Source: an uncultured Paenibacillaceae bacterium (lineage in GTDB: Bacteria > Bacillota > Bacilli > Aneurinibacillales > Aneurinibacillaceae). From it: a DNA stretch of 47,030 nt. The position numbers and the translations under genes were made by a program. The notes beneath the pieces are model-generated. The model saw only the letters and a list, made by a program, of their open reading frames with translations. It searched no databases and had not been told where the DNA came from. The stretch spans positions 1 through 47,030 of the forward strand of contig CAMLDI010000021.1 of the NCBI GenBank assembly GCA_946478845.1, in the 5' to 3' direction. Shown here one piece after another: positions 24,478 through 33,472 of this stretch; position 1 is the first letter of the stretch; each line of letters starts with the position of its first letter.

Positions 24478-25552
24478 TTTTTTTAATCCCTTTCTTCAGT
24501 TTATAGATGATGTACATGAGAGGGAAAATAAAAAACCAGTAGGAAAAGAAAATCGGATGAAACAAATTCAAAATCTCTCGTATATTATCCATATTCCTAG
24601 GATAGAGAGAAATGGCAAAGGCAATCATGGCAAACAAAAGGGTATTGATTTTGTAATTGGATTTAGGAAATGCCTGTTTTACTCCAATGGAAGCACAGTA
24701 AAGGGTAAGAATATGGGCTAAAAAAGCAATGGGAATCCACAAAAACATGTAAACAATTTCTAAACGTTCTAAAAAAGGGATCTCGAAATCCCTGGTCATT
24801 TCAATACTTGGGTAGTTTATAAATTCAAGTTCAGTGGTACCAAACATACCAATAGAATAAATGGTGGTCAGAACCATGTTAATAGAAAGAGCGATAATTC
24901 CCAGGATGATTCCTTTACCCATACTTTTTGTATTTTTAAAGTATGGGAAGAGAAAGGGGATAACCAGCAATAAAATAAATGGTTCGGATCCTGCCGCCAA
25001 CGCTTTAAGGGGTTGTATTTTGTCAGAAATAATAGGCAAAAGGTCCTTAAAATCAGCGTCTGGAAAAAGTAAAAATGCCATTATCACCATAAGAATGGCA
25101 ATAAAAAAATTGAGAAATTCCTGTATGTAAACTACAGTCCTGGTCCCTTTTAATACTGTATATATAACGACAACTAACATCGATATAATGATGATCCATA
25201 GAGGGGTATTAAACAAAAGGTATACAATTGCACCGTTAGCAAGAATACGTAAACCTAAACCACAGCCAATAACCATATAAAGAATAAGGGATAAGGTAAT
25301 GATTTTTCCTATAAATTTTCCGAAGATGTTTTTTAATATGGAATCAAAGTTGTCTTCAGGAAACGCTTCTTTTAATTTAAAAAGAAACCAGAAAAAAGAA
25401 ATAACAAGAATGGTATTAATGATAATGAATAGCCATCCGCTTTGCCCGGAAACCTTATTTATGACAGTAGGATAATAAATTGTGCCCACAGGCAAAGTTC
25501 CATAAACCATAAAAAAAACTTGTATTGTTGTCAGGGTTATTTTTTTTTCCAT
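24467..25552 (-). CDS. gerB: GerB-type germinant receptor permease (amino-acid transporter fold)
   Basis: 361 residues with about ten transmembrane helices, the length and hydrophobic pattern of the GerAB family (APC superfamily). This subunit binds the nutrient germinant. The N-terminal segment with QVFFMVYGTLPVGTIYYP lies in helix 1, where the substrate site of the family is formed. It begins 15 bases after the GerA-type gene and overlaps gerC, consistent with one transcript. The germinant is not predictable from sequence. Confidence 0.92.
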   Translation of the reverse strand: MEKKITLTTIQVFFMVYGTLPVGTIYYPTVINKVSGQSGWLFIIINTILVISFFWFLFKLKEAFPEDNFDSILKNIFGKFIGKIITLSLILYMVIGCGLGLRILANGAIVYLLFNTPLWIIIISMLVVVIYTVLKGTRTVVYIQEFLNFFIAILMVIMAFLLFPDADFKDLLPIISDKIQPLKALAAGSEPFILLLVIPFLFPYFKNTKSMGKGIILGIIALSINMVLTTIYSIGMFGTTELEFINYPSIEMTRDFEIPFLERLEIVYMFLWIPIAFLAHILTLYCASIGVKQAFPKSNYKINTLLFAMIAFAISLYPRNMDNIREILNLFHPIFFSYWFFIFPLMYIIYKLKKGIKKNEE

Positions 25553-25567
25553 AGTAAATGTTGACTC

Positions 25568-27025
25568 CTACCCTTTTTTTAAAGGTCTCCAACGGCTTTT
25601 GGTTTTGTTTTTATTTGTTGTATAGGAAGGTCGTTTGGTCCTCCAACGAATAGGAGCTAAAATGATTGAGTCCACCCAATCCCGAATGACCATAGGGCCA
25701 AATGGCGTAAAATAAGGGGTACCGAAGCTCTCCAGACTTACCAAGCTTACCAGAAAAAATAGGATAGCTAACATTAAGCTATATAGACCAAGATAGACTG
25801 CAGAAAAAATCATTAAAAAGCGAATTAAGCGAAATGAATAGGCCATAGAATAGGATGGCGAACTAAATGATGCAATAGCAGTAATAGCAACTACAATGAG
25901 GGTAATAGGGCTGACCAGTCCAGCAGATACTGCTGATTGGCCAATTACAATTCCTCCAATAATCCCAACAGAGGGGCCAATGGGCTTAGGGATACGTATA
26001 GAGGCTTCTCTGAAAATTTCCAGGGTAAATTCCATTAATAATAATTCAATGATAGCAGGAAAAGGAACCTGAGTTCTGGATGTGATTATTGTAATTAATA
26101 AATCTGTAGGAATAAGCCCGGGAAGAAAATGAACAAGAGCGATATAAAAGGCAGGAGCAAAAAGGCTAATCATAAATGCAAGCAAGCGAACCATTCTAAC
26201 TGCAGAGGCAACATACCATTTATCATAGTAATCTTCAATATTTTGCAGGCTTTCCATGAAAGTTAGAGGCATTAACAAGGCAAAAGGAGAGTTATCTACC
26301 AGGACTCCTACTTTACCATCAGCCAGAGAAGAAGCGGTAACATCAGGCCTTTCCGTAAAGCGAATCTGAGGGAAGGGAGACCAATTATTGTCTTCAATCC
26401 ATTTTTCAATTTGGCTTGCTGATAAAATCATATCTACATCAATTTTTTTTAATCGATTTCTAACCTCATGAATAATGGTTTCTTTTGCAATTCCTTCTAT
26501 GTAAAGAATGGCGATATTGGTTTTAGACATTCTTCCAATAGAAAGGCTTTCTACCCTTAATTTCGGGTCTTTTAAAAAACGCCGAACCAGTGAAATATTT
26601 GTGCTGAGTGTCTCAACAAATCCCTCACGGGCACCTTTTATGGTTAAATCCATAATCGGCTCATCAATTCCCCGAGAAGCCCACTTTTGTATGCCAATCA
26701 TACAGAAGGAGGCTTCATTTTCTAATAGAATGCAAACTTCCCCTGATGTTAAGTCTTCAATGACTTTATTTATGTCTGTTTCTATTTTAATTTGGCTTAA
26801 AGGAAATCCATTGAGCATGTTTTTTATGGTGATCTGTTGATGATCGCCTTCATGAAAAAACCAAGGTAAAACGATTTGTTCGATTTTGTTTTGATCTGCT
26901 AGTCCCTCTAAAAAAAGAATGCCACCTTGTTGGCCATAATTCGTAACAAAGGAACGCGTAATTAAATCTTTGCTCTGTCCGAATTTTTGTTGAATGTTAT
27001 AAATGCTTTTTTCTAAGGAGTTCAT
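25568..27025 (-). CDS. gerA: GerA-type spore germination protein
   Basis: 485 residues, usual length. A soluble N-terminal domain (to about residue 250) precedes a membrane domain with the family blocks LVDNSPFALLMPLTF and FPAIIELLLMEFTLEIFREA, followed by GPSVGIIGGIVIGQSAV. It is the A subunit of a GerABC receptor and probably forms the ion channel of the complex. The ATG follows TGGAGCGG. It is the first gene of the operon. A forespore sigma-G promoter would be expected, but I could not find a convincing one in the 130 bases upstream. Confidence 0.94.
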   Translation of the reverse strand: MNSLEKSIYNIQQKFGQSKDLITRSFVTNYGQQGGILFLEGLADQNKIEQIVLPWFFHEGDHQQITIKNMLNGFPLSQIKIETDINKVIEDLTSGEVCILLENEASFCMIGIQKWASRGIDEPIMDLTIKGAREGFVETLSTNISLVRRFLKDPKLRVESLSIGRMSKTNIAILYIEGIAKETIIHEVRNRLKKIDVDMILSASQIEKWIEDNNWSPFPQIRFTERPDVTASSLADGKVGVLVDNSPFALLMPLTFMESLQNIEDYYDKWYVASAVRMVRLLAFMISLFAPAFYIALVHFLPGLIPTDLLITIITSRTQVPFPAIIELLLMEFTLEIFREASIRIPKPIGPSVGIIGGIVIGQSAVSAGLVSPITLIVVAITAIASFSSPSYSMAYSFRLIRFLMIFSAVYLGLYSLMLAILFFLVSLVSLESFGTPYFTPFGPMVIRDWVDSIILAPIRWRTKRPSYTTNKNKTKSRWRPLKKG

Positions 27026-27155
27026 TTAATCCGCTCCATTAAATTGCTTTAGGGAATATTCTTCCTCTAAAAGAAAATCCTATTCCTTCCCTTGTTATAT
27101 TCTCTTATCCCCCCTCATAGGATTTAGGTATAAGTGGAGGAGGGATGGGCGCATA

Positions 27156-28175
27156 ATGAGGAATAAATTTTTACGAGGAATGTTGGTATTTTTAAGTGCG
27201 ATTTTACTTCTGTCGTTACCGGCATGTGGAGGTTCTTTCTCTACCACCGGAGATCAACTAATTAAAGTGCGATTTTCAGAAGTTATTCATTCCATTTTTT
27301 ACGCTCCTCATTATGTAGCAATGGGAAAAGGATTTTTTAAAGGAGAGGGTTTACATGTGGATATGGTCACTTCGCAGGGTTCTGACAAGGGCGCGGCGGC
27401 CTTACTCGCTGGAACTGCTGATATATCCCTCATCGGACCGGAGACATCGATTTTTGTTTACAACCAGCGGGGGCAAAAAACGCTCAAGGTTTTTTATCAG
27501 TTAACGGGAACAGATGGCACTGTTCTAATGTCACGGAAAAAGGAAGATCATTTTGAATGGAAAGACCTGGAGGGTAAAGCCATTATTGGTTGGCGGCCGG
27601 GGAGTGCTCCTAATAGTGTTCTGAAATCTGTTTTGCGAAAAAATGGAGTTAAAAATGTGACAGTTATTGATAATATTTCTTCTCAGGCTATGGTAGGTGC
27701 TTTTGAGAGTGGAAAAGGAGACTATATCCAGGTTTATGAACCTATTGCTTCTACGTTAGAGAAAGCGGGGAAAGCTTATACTGTCGATGCACTTTCCTGG
27801 GAGATTGGCGCATTTCCGGAAACCTCTTATGAAGCGACATCAGATTTTATTGATGCAAATCCTGATGTCATACAGAAATGGTGCAATGCTCTTTATAAAG
27901 CGACCCAATGGATGAATTCTCATTCTGCTGAAGAAATTGCAACGGTTTTGCAACCTTATTTTAAAGAAACGCCAAAAGATATTATTGTCAAATCCGTTGA
28001 TCGATATAAACATTTAAAAGTATGGCCAGAATCTCCTGTACCAACCTATCAACAGTTAGATATTCTGCAGGATGTCCTTATTGAAAACGGGATTATGAAG
28101 CAAGGGGAACGGGTTAAGTATGATGCTGTGATTGAACGGAGTTTTGCAGAAAAGGCGGTAAAAGGGGGGAAATAA
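27156..28175 (+). CDS. ABC transporter substrate-binding lipoprotein (SsuA/NMT1-like)
   Basis: 339 residues. Signal peptide with lipobox LPAC, Cys24 being lipidated. The periplasmic-binding-protein fold of the NMT1/SsuA group is indicated by APHYVAMGKGFFKGEGLHVD near residue 50 and by the GTADISLIGPE segment. Group members bind sulfonates, nitrate, taurine or the thiamin precursor HMP; the ligand here is undetermined. The start ATG 27156 overlaps the stop of a three-codon open frame (ATG at 27145, TAATG junction) that sits directly on the GGAGGAGGG site. It forms an operon with the next two genes. Confidence 0.88.
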   Translation: MRNKFLRGMLVFLSAILLLSLPACGGSFSTTGDQLIKVRFSEVIHSIFYAPHYVAMGKGFFKGEGLHVDMVTSQGSDKGAAALLAGTADISLIGPETSIFVYNQRGQKTLKVFYQLTGTDGTVLMSRKKEDHFEWKDLEGKAIIGWRPGSAPNSVLKSVLRKNGVKNVTVIDNISSQAMVGAFESGKGDYIQVYEPIASTLEKAGKAYTVDALSWEIGAFPETSYEATSDFIDANPDVIQKWCNALYKATQWMNSHSAEEIATVLQPYFKETPKDIIVKSVDRYKHLKVWPESPVPTYQQLDILQDVLIENGIMKQGERVKYDAVIERSFAEKAVKGGK

Positions 28176-28181
28176 CCCCAA

Positions 28182-28946
28182 ATGAACGTCATTGAATTTA
28201 AAGAAGTATCCTTTCGTTATTTCTCCCCATCTAAAGAAACCGAAGCATTGAAAAATGTTAGTTTCCATGTCGATGAAGGAGAAATGGTGAGTATTGTGGG
28301 ACCGAGCGGTTGCGGCAAAAGTACCCTTCTCTCCTTGATTTCTGGAATAGCATTCCCCAGTCAGGGGGAGGTAAGGCTGTTTAATAAAAGGGTAAAAGAA
28401 CCTTCCCGTCGAGTGGGATATATGTTGCAGCATGACCATTTGTTTGCCTGGCGGGATGTATTGAATAATTTGCTTTTGGGTGCCCAAATCCGTGGCCTAG
28501 ATTTAAAAGAAGCAAAAAAAAGAGCGCTTTATTTATTAGATAAGTATGGGTTGAGGGACTTTGCCCATTTTACTCCGGGGCAATTATCCGGTGGTATGAA
28601 ACAGCGGGTAGCCTTAATAAGAACACTGGTGGTCCAACCAGATTTGTTAATTTTGGATGAACCTTTTTCCGCCTTAGATTACCAAACAAGACTCAGGTTG
28701 TCTGATGAAATTTGGCAAATTATTCGTGATCAGAAGAAAACCGCTGTCATTGTAACCCATGATTTATCTGAAGCTATTGCCATGTCTGATCGGGTTCTTG
28801 TGATGAGCAAGCGGCCTGGAACCATAAAAAATGAACATCACATTCAATTTCCGGGAACACGTCCTTCTCCTTTACAGGTCAGACAGAAATCCGATTACCA
28901 GGATTACTTTAACAACATTTGGAGGGAGCTGGATGGAGATGAGTGA
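28182..28946 (+). CDS. ABC transporter ATP-binding protein (SsuB-like)
   Basis: 254 residues. Walker A GPSGCGKST at 40-48, signature LSGGMKQR, Walker B LLILDEPFSALD, H-loop VTHDLSEAI. This is the nitrate/sulfonate/taurine importer type. It begins 6 bases after the binding-protein gene and overlaps the permease gene by 14 bases, so the three are one translationally linked operon. Confidence 0.93.
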   Translation: MNVIEFKEVSFRYFSPSKETEALKNVSFHVDEGEMVSIVGPSGCGKSTLLSLISGIAFPSQGEVRLFNKRVKEPSRRVGYMLQHDHLFAWRDVLNNLLLGAQIRGLDLKEAKKRALYLLDKYGLRDFAHFTPGQLSGGMKQRVALIRTLVVQPDLLILDEPFSALDYQTRLRLSDEIWQIIRDQKKTAVIVTHDLSEAIAMSDRVLVMSKRPGTIKNEHHIQFPGTRPSPLQVRQKSDYQDYFNNIWRELDGDE

Positions 28947-29745
28947 ATTACAGAGTCCCCAGTATCAGGCTTATTTGCGTAGAAATAAGAGACGAAAAAG
29001 GTTGATTTGGGCGACTCGAGTTCTTCTTCTCCTCTTTTTTATTTATTTATGGGAAGTTAGTACAGTTCTCCATTGGGTTGATTCCATGTTAACGGGAGCC
29101 CCTTCAAAAATTGCAGCCTCTTTTCATGAATATTTGTTTCAGGGTGGAATCCTTTACCACAGTTGGGTAACAACCTATGAAACGGTTATAGGTTTTTTAT
29201 TGTCTATGGTTATTGGTTTTATTCTAGCTATTCTTCTGTGGTATTCTCCTTTTTTATCAAGAGTGCTTGATCCCTATCTAGTGGTATTAAATGCTCTTCC
29301 CAAAGTAGCTTTAGGCCCAATTTTCTATATTTGGCTTGGGGATCGTTTATCCATTTACGGGATGGCTGTGGCCATATCTGTGATCGTTACAATCTTGATG
29401 CTCAATGTAGGTTTTCAAGAATTAAGCGGCACCCAATTGAAGTTAATGGAGTCCTTTGGCGCGAATCGCTGGCAAATATTACGGTATGTTTTGTTGCCAG
29501 CAAGCATTCCTGATTTTGTCGCAACCATGAAAGTAAATGTTGGCTTGACCTTGGTTGGTGTAATTATGGGAGAATTTTTATCTTCTAAGGCTGGATTAGG
29601 GTATTTAATATTATATGGAGGCCAAATTTTTCAAATGAATCTCGTGATGACTAGTATTGTTTTGTTGGCTATTTTATCAATAATTTTGTACGGTATTGTG
29701 TCATTTCTGGGTAATCTATTATTAAAGAAATATCATTTTCAATAA
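28933..29745 (+). CDS. ABC transporter permease (SsuC-like)
   Basis: 270 residues from ATG 28933 (GGAGG 7 bases upstream, inside the end of the ATPase gene); an ATG at 28939 is an alternative. Six transmembrane helices, with the coupling loop ELSGTQLKLMESFGANRWQ typical of BPD_transp_1 permeases. It completes the importer encoded with the two preceding genes. Substrate unknown. The following gene argJ has its own strong ribosome-binding site after a 114-base gap. Confidence 0.92.
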   Translation: MEMSELQSPQYQAYLRRNKRRKRLIWATRVLLLLFFIYLWEVSTVLHWVDSMLTGAPSKIAASFHEYLFQGGILYHSWVTTYETVIGFLLSMVIGFILAILLWYSPFLSRVLDPYLVVLNALPKVALGPIFYIWLGDRLSIYGMAVAISVIVTILMLNVGFQELSGTQLKLMESFGANRWQILRYVLLPASIPDFVATMKVNVGLTLVGVIMGEFLSSKAGLGYLILYGGQIFQMNLVMTSIVLLAILSIILYGIVSFLGNLLLKKYHFQ

Positions 29746-29859
29746 TTCTCCTTTTATCAAGGCAATCAACGCAAAAAAATGGTAAGATAAATTTTATGAA
29801 TCTAAGTATGTAAGCCAGTAACAATTGTAGGTTTTTGGCGGTCTTAAGGAGGAACCCAG

Positions 29860-31077
29860 GTGACCACTTATCAAGTGATTGAAGGAAATATCGATTCTCC
29901 CCGTGGTTTTAAAGCCACAGGGATTTCTTGTGGGCTTAAAAAAGTTGAAGGGGCATTGGATTTAGGGTTAATTATTAGTGAAGTCCCTGCTGTTGCAGCA
30001 GCTGTTTATACAACCAATTTGTTTCAAGCTGCACCTTTAAAAGTGACTCGAGAAAACATTGAACAAGAACAAAAAATCCAAGCTGTTGTTGTGAATAGCG
30101 GGAATGCTAATGCTTGTACCGGGAATAAAGGCATTGAAGATGCGAAAACCATGGGAAATTTAGTTGGAGAACTGTTCTCTATTTCCAATCATTATGTTGC
30201 AGTTGCTTCTACAGGTGTAATTGGACAACATTTGCCAATGAATCTGGTGCAACAGGGAATTCATCAATTGCCTGATTATTTAACAGAAAATAGCGGAGAA
30301 AATTTCTCCTTATCTATTATGACTACTGATTTAATCCCGAAAAAAGTGTGTGTAGAATTGCTGATAGATGGGGAAAAAGTGACCATTTCCGGGACTGCGA
30401 AGGGATCTGGCATGATTCACCCAAACATGGCTACTATGTTAGGTTTTCTTACAACAGATGCACATATTGATGCTGCTTTCTTATATAATAGTCTTAAAAG
30501 GGCTACAGATGAAACCTTTAATATGATTACGGTAGATGGTGATACAAGTACCAATGATATGGTATTAGTTCTTGCCAATGGTTTAGCCAATAACCAGGAA
30601 TTAAATGATATCCATCCTCAGGCAGAAGAATTCTATGCTGCTTTTCTTTATGTAATGCAAGAATTAGCAAAGAAAATTGCCCGTGACGGGGAAGGTGCAA
30701 CTAAATTAGTGGAAGTAAAAGTTCAGGGTGCAATGAACCAGGAAGATGCCCAGAAAGTGGCTAAAGCAGTGATTGGTTCTAATCTGGTTAAAACAGCAGT
30801 TTATGGTGCCGATGCAAACTGGGGACGTATTATTTGTGCCGTCGGTTATAGCGGTGTGAATATCGATCCGGAAAAGGTAAATGTTTCTCTAGGAAATCAA
30901 CAAGTTGTTGAAGGCGGGTTTCCTATCCCCTTTAGTGAAGAAGAAGCAACTGATTATTTAAAAGGGGAAAAAGTAGAAATTGATATTCATTTAAATCAGG
31001 GGGATGCAACGGCTATAGCCTGGGGCTGTGATTTAACGTACGATTACATCAAAATTAATGCCAGTTACCGTACGTAA
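29860..31077 (+). CDS. argJ: bifunctional ornithine acetyltransferase / N-acetylglutamate synthase
   Basis: Transfers the acetyl group of N-acetylornithine to glutamate, releasing ornithine in the cyclic arginine pathway. 405 residues, GTG start 7 bases after AAGGAGG. The self-cleavage site KGSGMIHPNMATMLGF is intact, with Thr192 as the new N-terminal nucleophile after cleavage. The C-terminal ANWGRI block is also present. It is usually part of an argC-J-B-D cluster; here it stands alone between an ABC importer and a GlmS-like gene, so the other arginine genes must be elsewhere. Monofunctional versus bifunctional activity cannot be told from sequence. Confidence 0.95.
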   Translation: MTTYQVIEGNIDSPRGFKATGISCGLKKVEGALDLGLIISEVPAVAAAVYTTNLFQAAPLKVTRENIEQEQKIQAVVVNSGNANACTGNKGIEDAKTMGNLVGELFSISNHYVAVASTGVIGQHLPMNLVQQGIHQLPDYLTENSGENFSLSIMTTDLIPKKVCVELLIDGEKVTISGTAKGSGMIHPNMATMLGFLTTDAHIDAAFLYNSLKRATDETFNMITVDGDTSTNDMVLVLANGLANNQELNDIHPQAEEFYAAFLYVMQELAKKIARDGEGATKLVEVKVQGAMNQEDAQKVAKAVIGSNLVKTAVYGADANWGRIICAVGYSGVNIDPEKVNVSLGNQQVVEGGFPIPFSEEEATDYLKGEKVEIDIHLNQGDATAIAWGCDLTYDYIKINASYRT

Positions 31078-31112
31078 AGCAAGCGCTAGGATTGGAATGA
31101 GGTGCAGAAGAA

Positions 31113-32948
31113 ATGAGTGGGATCGTAGGTTATATTGGAAAAAGAAATGCGTTGCCGATTTTATTAGATAGTTTGGACAAACTGGACTATCGGGGTTATG
31201 ATTCATCGGGAATAGCGGTTTCTAATAATCAGCATATTGAAATGAAAAAAACAATAGGACGGATTAAAGATTTACGAAATTTGTTATTAAGGGAACCTAT
31301 TAGTCAAGGTAACCTTGGAATTGGACATACACGCTGGGCTACTCATGGGGTTCCTTCTGTCACTAACTCCCATCCCTTAACTGGCTGTACGGATCGTTTT
31401 TTTGTGGTCCACAATGGAATTATTGAGAATTTTCTTTATTTAAAAAAAGAACTGTGTTTAAAAGGACATGTTTTTGCCACTGAAACAGATACTGAAGTCA
31501 TTCCTCATTTATTGGAGGAATATGATACGGGAAATCTTGAGGAAACGGTAAGAAAAATACTGCCTCTTTTAAAAGGTTCTTTCGCTCTGGCCATTATGAG
31601 CAATGATGAACCGGATCGTATCATTGCAGTATCTCAGGATAATCCCTTGGTTTTAGGATTTGGCAAGGGGGAATCTTTTCTTGCTTCTGATATTCCTGCC
31701 CTATTAACCTATACCCGGGAAATTCACCCTATTAAAAATGGGGAAATAGCCATTCTTACGACCGGGAAAGTGATTGTGAAAGACTTAAGTGGGGAAATAA
31801 AGGAAGTAGAACGTAATTTTGTAGAATGGAACATTCAAGATGTTCTATTGTCAAATCATGAACATTATATGTTGAAGGAGATTTTTGAACAACCGAAAGC
31901 CATTGAAGATACATTACAGGGCAGAATCGGGGAAAATGAAATACTTCTTCCAGAACTAGATGATTTCCTGAATAGGGATACGATAAAAAGCATTAAAAAA
32001 ATTGATTTTGTAGCAAGTGGAACTTCTTATCATGCAGGCATGATTGCCAAGAAAATTATGGAGCAATTAGTTGGCCTTCCTGTTGAAGTGTCATTCTCAT
32101 CAGAATTCCGTTATGAACATGGACCTCTTGATGGGAAAAACCTGGTTATTTTTATTAGCCAATCAGGAGAAACAGCAGATACCCTATCCGCATTAAGAGA
32201 GGCGAAAAAGTATGGTTGCCCGGTGATTGCCATTACCAATACTACAGGGAGTACCATTTCCCGGAAAGCGGATTGTACCCTGTATATAAAGGCGGGGCCA
32301 GAATTAGCGGTAGCATCAACGAAAGCCTATACAGCACAAATTACTGCCTGTATCCTTTTGGCCATGTGGCTTACCCAAAAAGGGGAGTTTAATGGCATTG
32401 GGTTGATTCCTGAATTATTATCTTCATTAAACCGTTTAAAAAGTGATTTAGAATCCACACTAATAATGACACAAGATGCCATTGACCAATTCGCTCAGGT
32501 TACCTTTGACCAGGAACATATTTTCCTCATTGGAAGAGGATTGGATTATGTATTGGCTTTAGAAGGGGCTTTAAAATTACAAGAGGTGGCTTATCTCCAT
32601 GCTGATGCATACGCTGCAGGTGAAATGAAGCATGGGACCATGGCATTAATTACACCCGGGGTTCCGGTGATTGCTTTGGCTACCCAGGACCATGTTGTAG
32701 AAAAAACAATCAGCAACATTAAAGAAGTAAAAGCAAGGGATGCTTTCGTGGTGGGGATTACCACTATAGGGGATGATTTGCTTTATGAAGAGGTGGATCA
32801 TGTCATGTACATTCCTTCTACTCATTCATTCCTTATGCCCATTTTAGCGGCTATTCCTTTGCAATTACTGGCTTATTATTCTGGAACAGTTCGGGGCCAT
32901 GAAGTAGATCGCCCACGGAATCTGGCAAAAAGTTTAACCGTTGAATAA
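31113..32948 (+). CDS. GlmS-like glutamine-fructose-6-phosphate aminotransferase with Cys-to-Ser change at the nucleophile
   Basis: 611 residues, full GlmS length. An N-terminal class II glutaminase domain (to about 235) is followed by two SIS sugar-isomerase domains. Glutamine-site residues are kept: Arg74 in TRWATHG, Asn101-Gly102 in HNG, Asp126 in ETDTEV. Isomerase motifs SGTSYHA, SQSGETADT, STKAYTAQ and the C-terminal RPRNLAKSLTVE are intact. The protein starts MSGIVGYIG (codon AGT), where GlmS always has Met-Cys, the Cys being the catalytic N-terminal nucleophile. The start is firm (GAGGTG 8 bases upstream). There is no room for a glmS ribozyme (35-base gap to argJ). It may be ammonia-dependent, use Ser as nucleophile, or be a paralogue with another role. 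Confidence 0.85.
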   Translation: MSGIVGYIGKRNALPILLDSLDKLDYRGYDSSGIAVSNNQHIEMKKTIGRIKDLRNLLLREPISQGNLGIGHTRWATHGVPSVTNSHPLTGCTDRFFVVHNGIIENFLYLKKELCLKGHVFATETDTEVIPHLLEEYDTGNLEETVRKILPLLKGSFALAIMSNDEPDRIIAVSQDNPLVLGFGKGESFLASDIPALLTYTREIHPIKNGEIAILTTGKVIVKDLSGEIKEVERNFVEWNIQDVLLSNHEHYMLKEIFEQPKAIEDTLQGRIGENEILLPELDDFLNRDTIKSIKKIDFVASGTSYHAGMIAKKIMEQLVGLPVEVSFSSEFRYEHGPLDGKNLVIFISQSGETADTLSALREAKKYGCPVIAITNTTGSTISRKADCTLYIKAGPELAVASTKAYTAQITACILLAMWLTQKGEFNGIGLIPELLSSLNRLKSDLESTLIMTQDAIDQFAQVTFDQEHIFLIGRGLDYVLALEGALKLQEVAYLHADAYAAGEMKHGTMALITPGVPVIALATQDHVVEKTISNIKEVKARDAFVVGITTIGDDLLYEEVDHVMYIPSTHSFLMPILAAIPLQLLAYYSGTVRGHEVDRPRNLAKSLTVE

Positions 32949-32960
32949 GAGGATGTAGGA

Positions 32961-32999
32961 AAAAAAATCTCCGCAATAGTTGGTTGCGGAGATTTTTTT
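32961..32999. terminator. bidirectional terminator
   Basis: Perfect 16-bp stem including A/T runs (AAATCTCCGCAA / TTGCGGAGATTT core) with a 7-base loop, between convergent genes. Confidence 0.9.
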
Positions 33000-33448
33000 T
33001 ATTCAGCAGCAGAATCTTCGTCTGCAACTGTTATTCCATTTTTGGTTAAGAGAGCAGCGGTGACACCCATTCCATCTGTTCGTTTATGGGAAAAGGAACC
33101 GTCGTATATTTCCTTGCTGCCGCAAGAGGGGCTCCGTTGCTTCAAAATAGCCGATTTAGCCCCAACTAATTGAGCTATTTTTAAGGTTTCTTTCGCTCCT
33201 TTAATGAATTGGGCGGTCACATCTTTCCCGTTCACATCCACTACCCGGGCTTTGCCATGGATCACATCAAACCCATTTCCCCCTATAATTTCTGCAGGGG
33301 GTCTGGGAGTAGAAAGTCCCCCAAGTTGTTCTGGACACACTGGAATCCCTTTTCCTTCCTGGACAAGGCGTGCAATATCTTCTTTTAAATTATTTTTGTC
33401 ATCATATCGGCAACAACAACCCATTAAACAGGCACTGACAATGATCAT
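32999..33448 (-). CDS. DUF523 family protein (TudS-like desulfurase family)
   Basis: 149 residues. The family cysteines are visible: SACLMG (Cys7), the CPEQ block near residue 38 with GGLSTPRPPAEI, and SPSCGS near residue 108. In characterised relatives these three cysteines hold a [4Fe-4S] cluster used for desulfuration of thiouracil-type compounds. The N-terminus has an unusual CCCRYD run following CLMG. Ends at the terminator shared with the GlmS-like gene. Role in this organism unknown. Confidence 0.85.
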   Translation of the reverse strand: MIIVSACLMGCCCRYDDKNNLKEDIARLVQEGKGIPVCPEQLGGLSTPRPPAEIIGGNGFDVIHGKARVVDVNGKDVTAQFIKGAKETLKIAQLVGAKSAILKQRSPSCGSKEIYDGSFSHKRTDGMGVTAALLTKNGITVADEDSAAE

Positions 33449-33472
33449 GGATTACCCCCTGAAGGTAATTAA

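Noticed and set aside
27026..27155. Sigma-G promoter before the gerABC operon
   Set aside because: GAATA-like -35 elements exist on the minus strand but none has a matching CATA-type -10 at 17-18 bases.
28056..28487. Open frame of 143 codons on the minus strand
   Set aside because: Antisense to the ends of the binding-protein and ATPase genes, whose motifs are intact; no ribosome-binding site.
31078..31112. glmS ribozyme upstream of the GlmS-like gene
   Set aside because: Only 35 bases separate it from argJ, far too short for the ribozyme.
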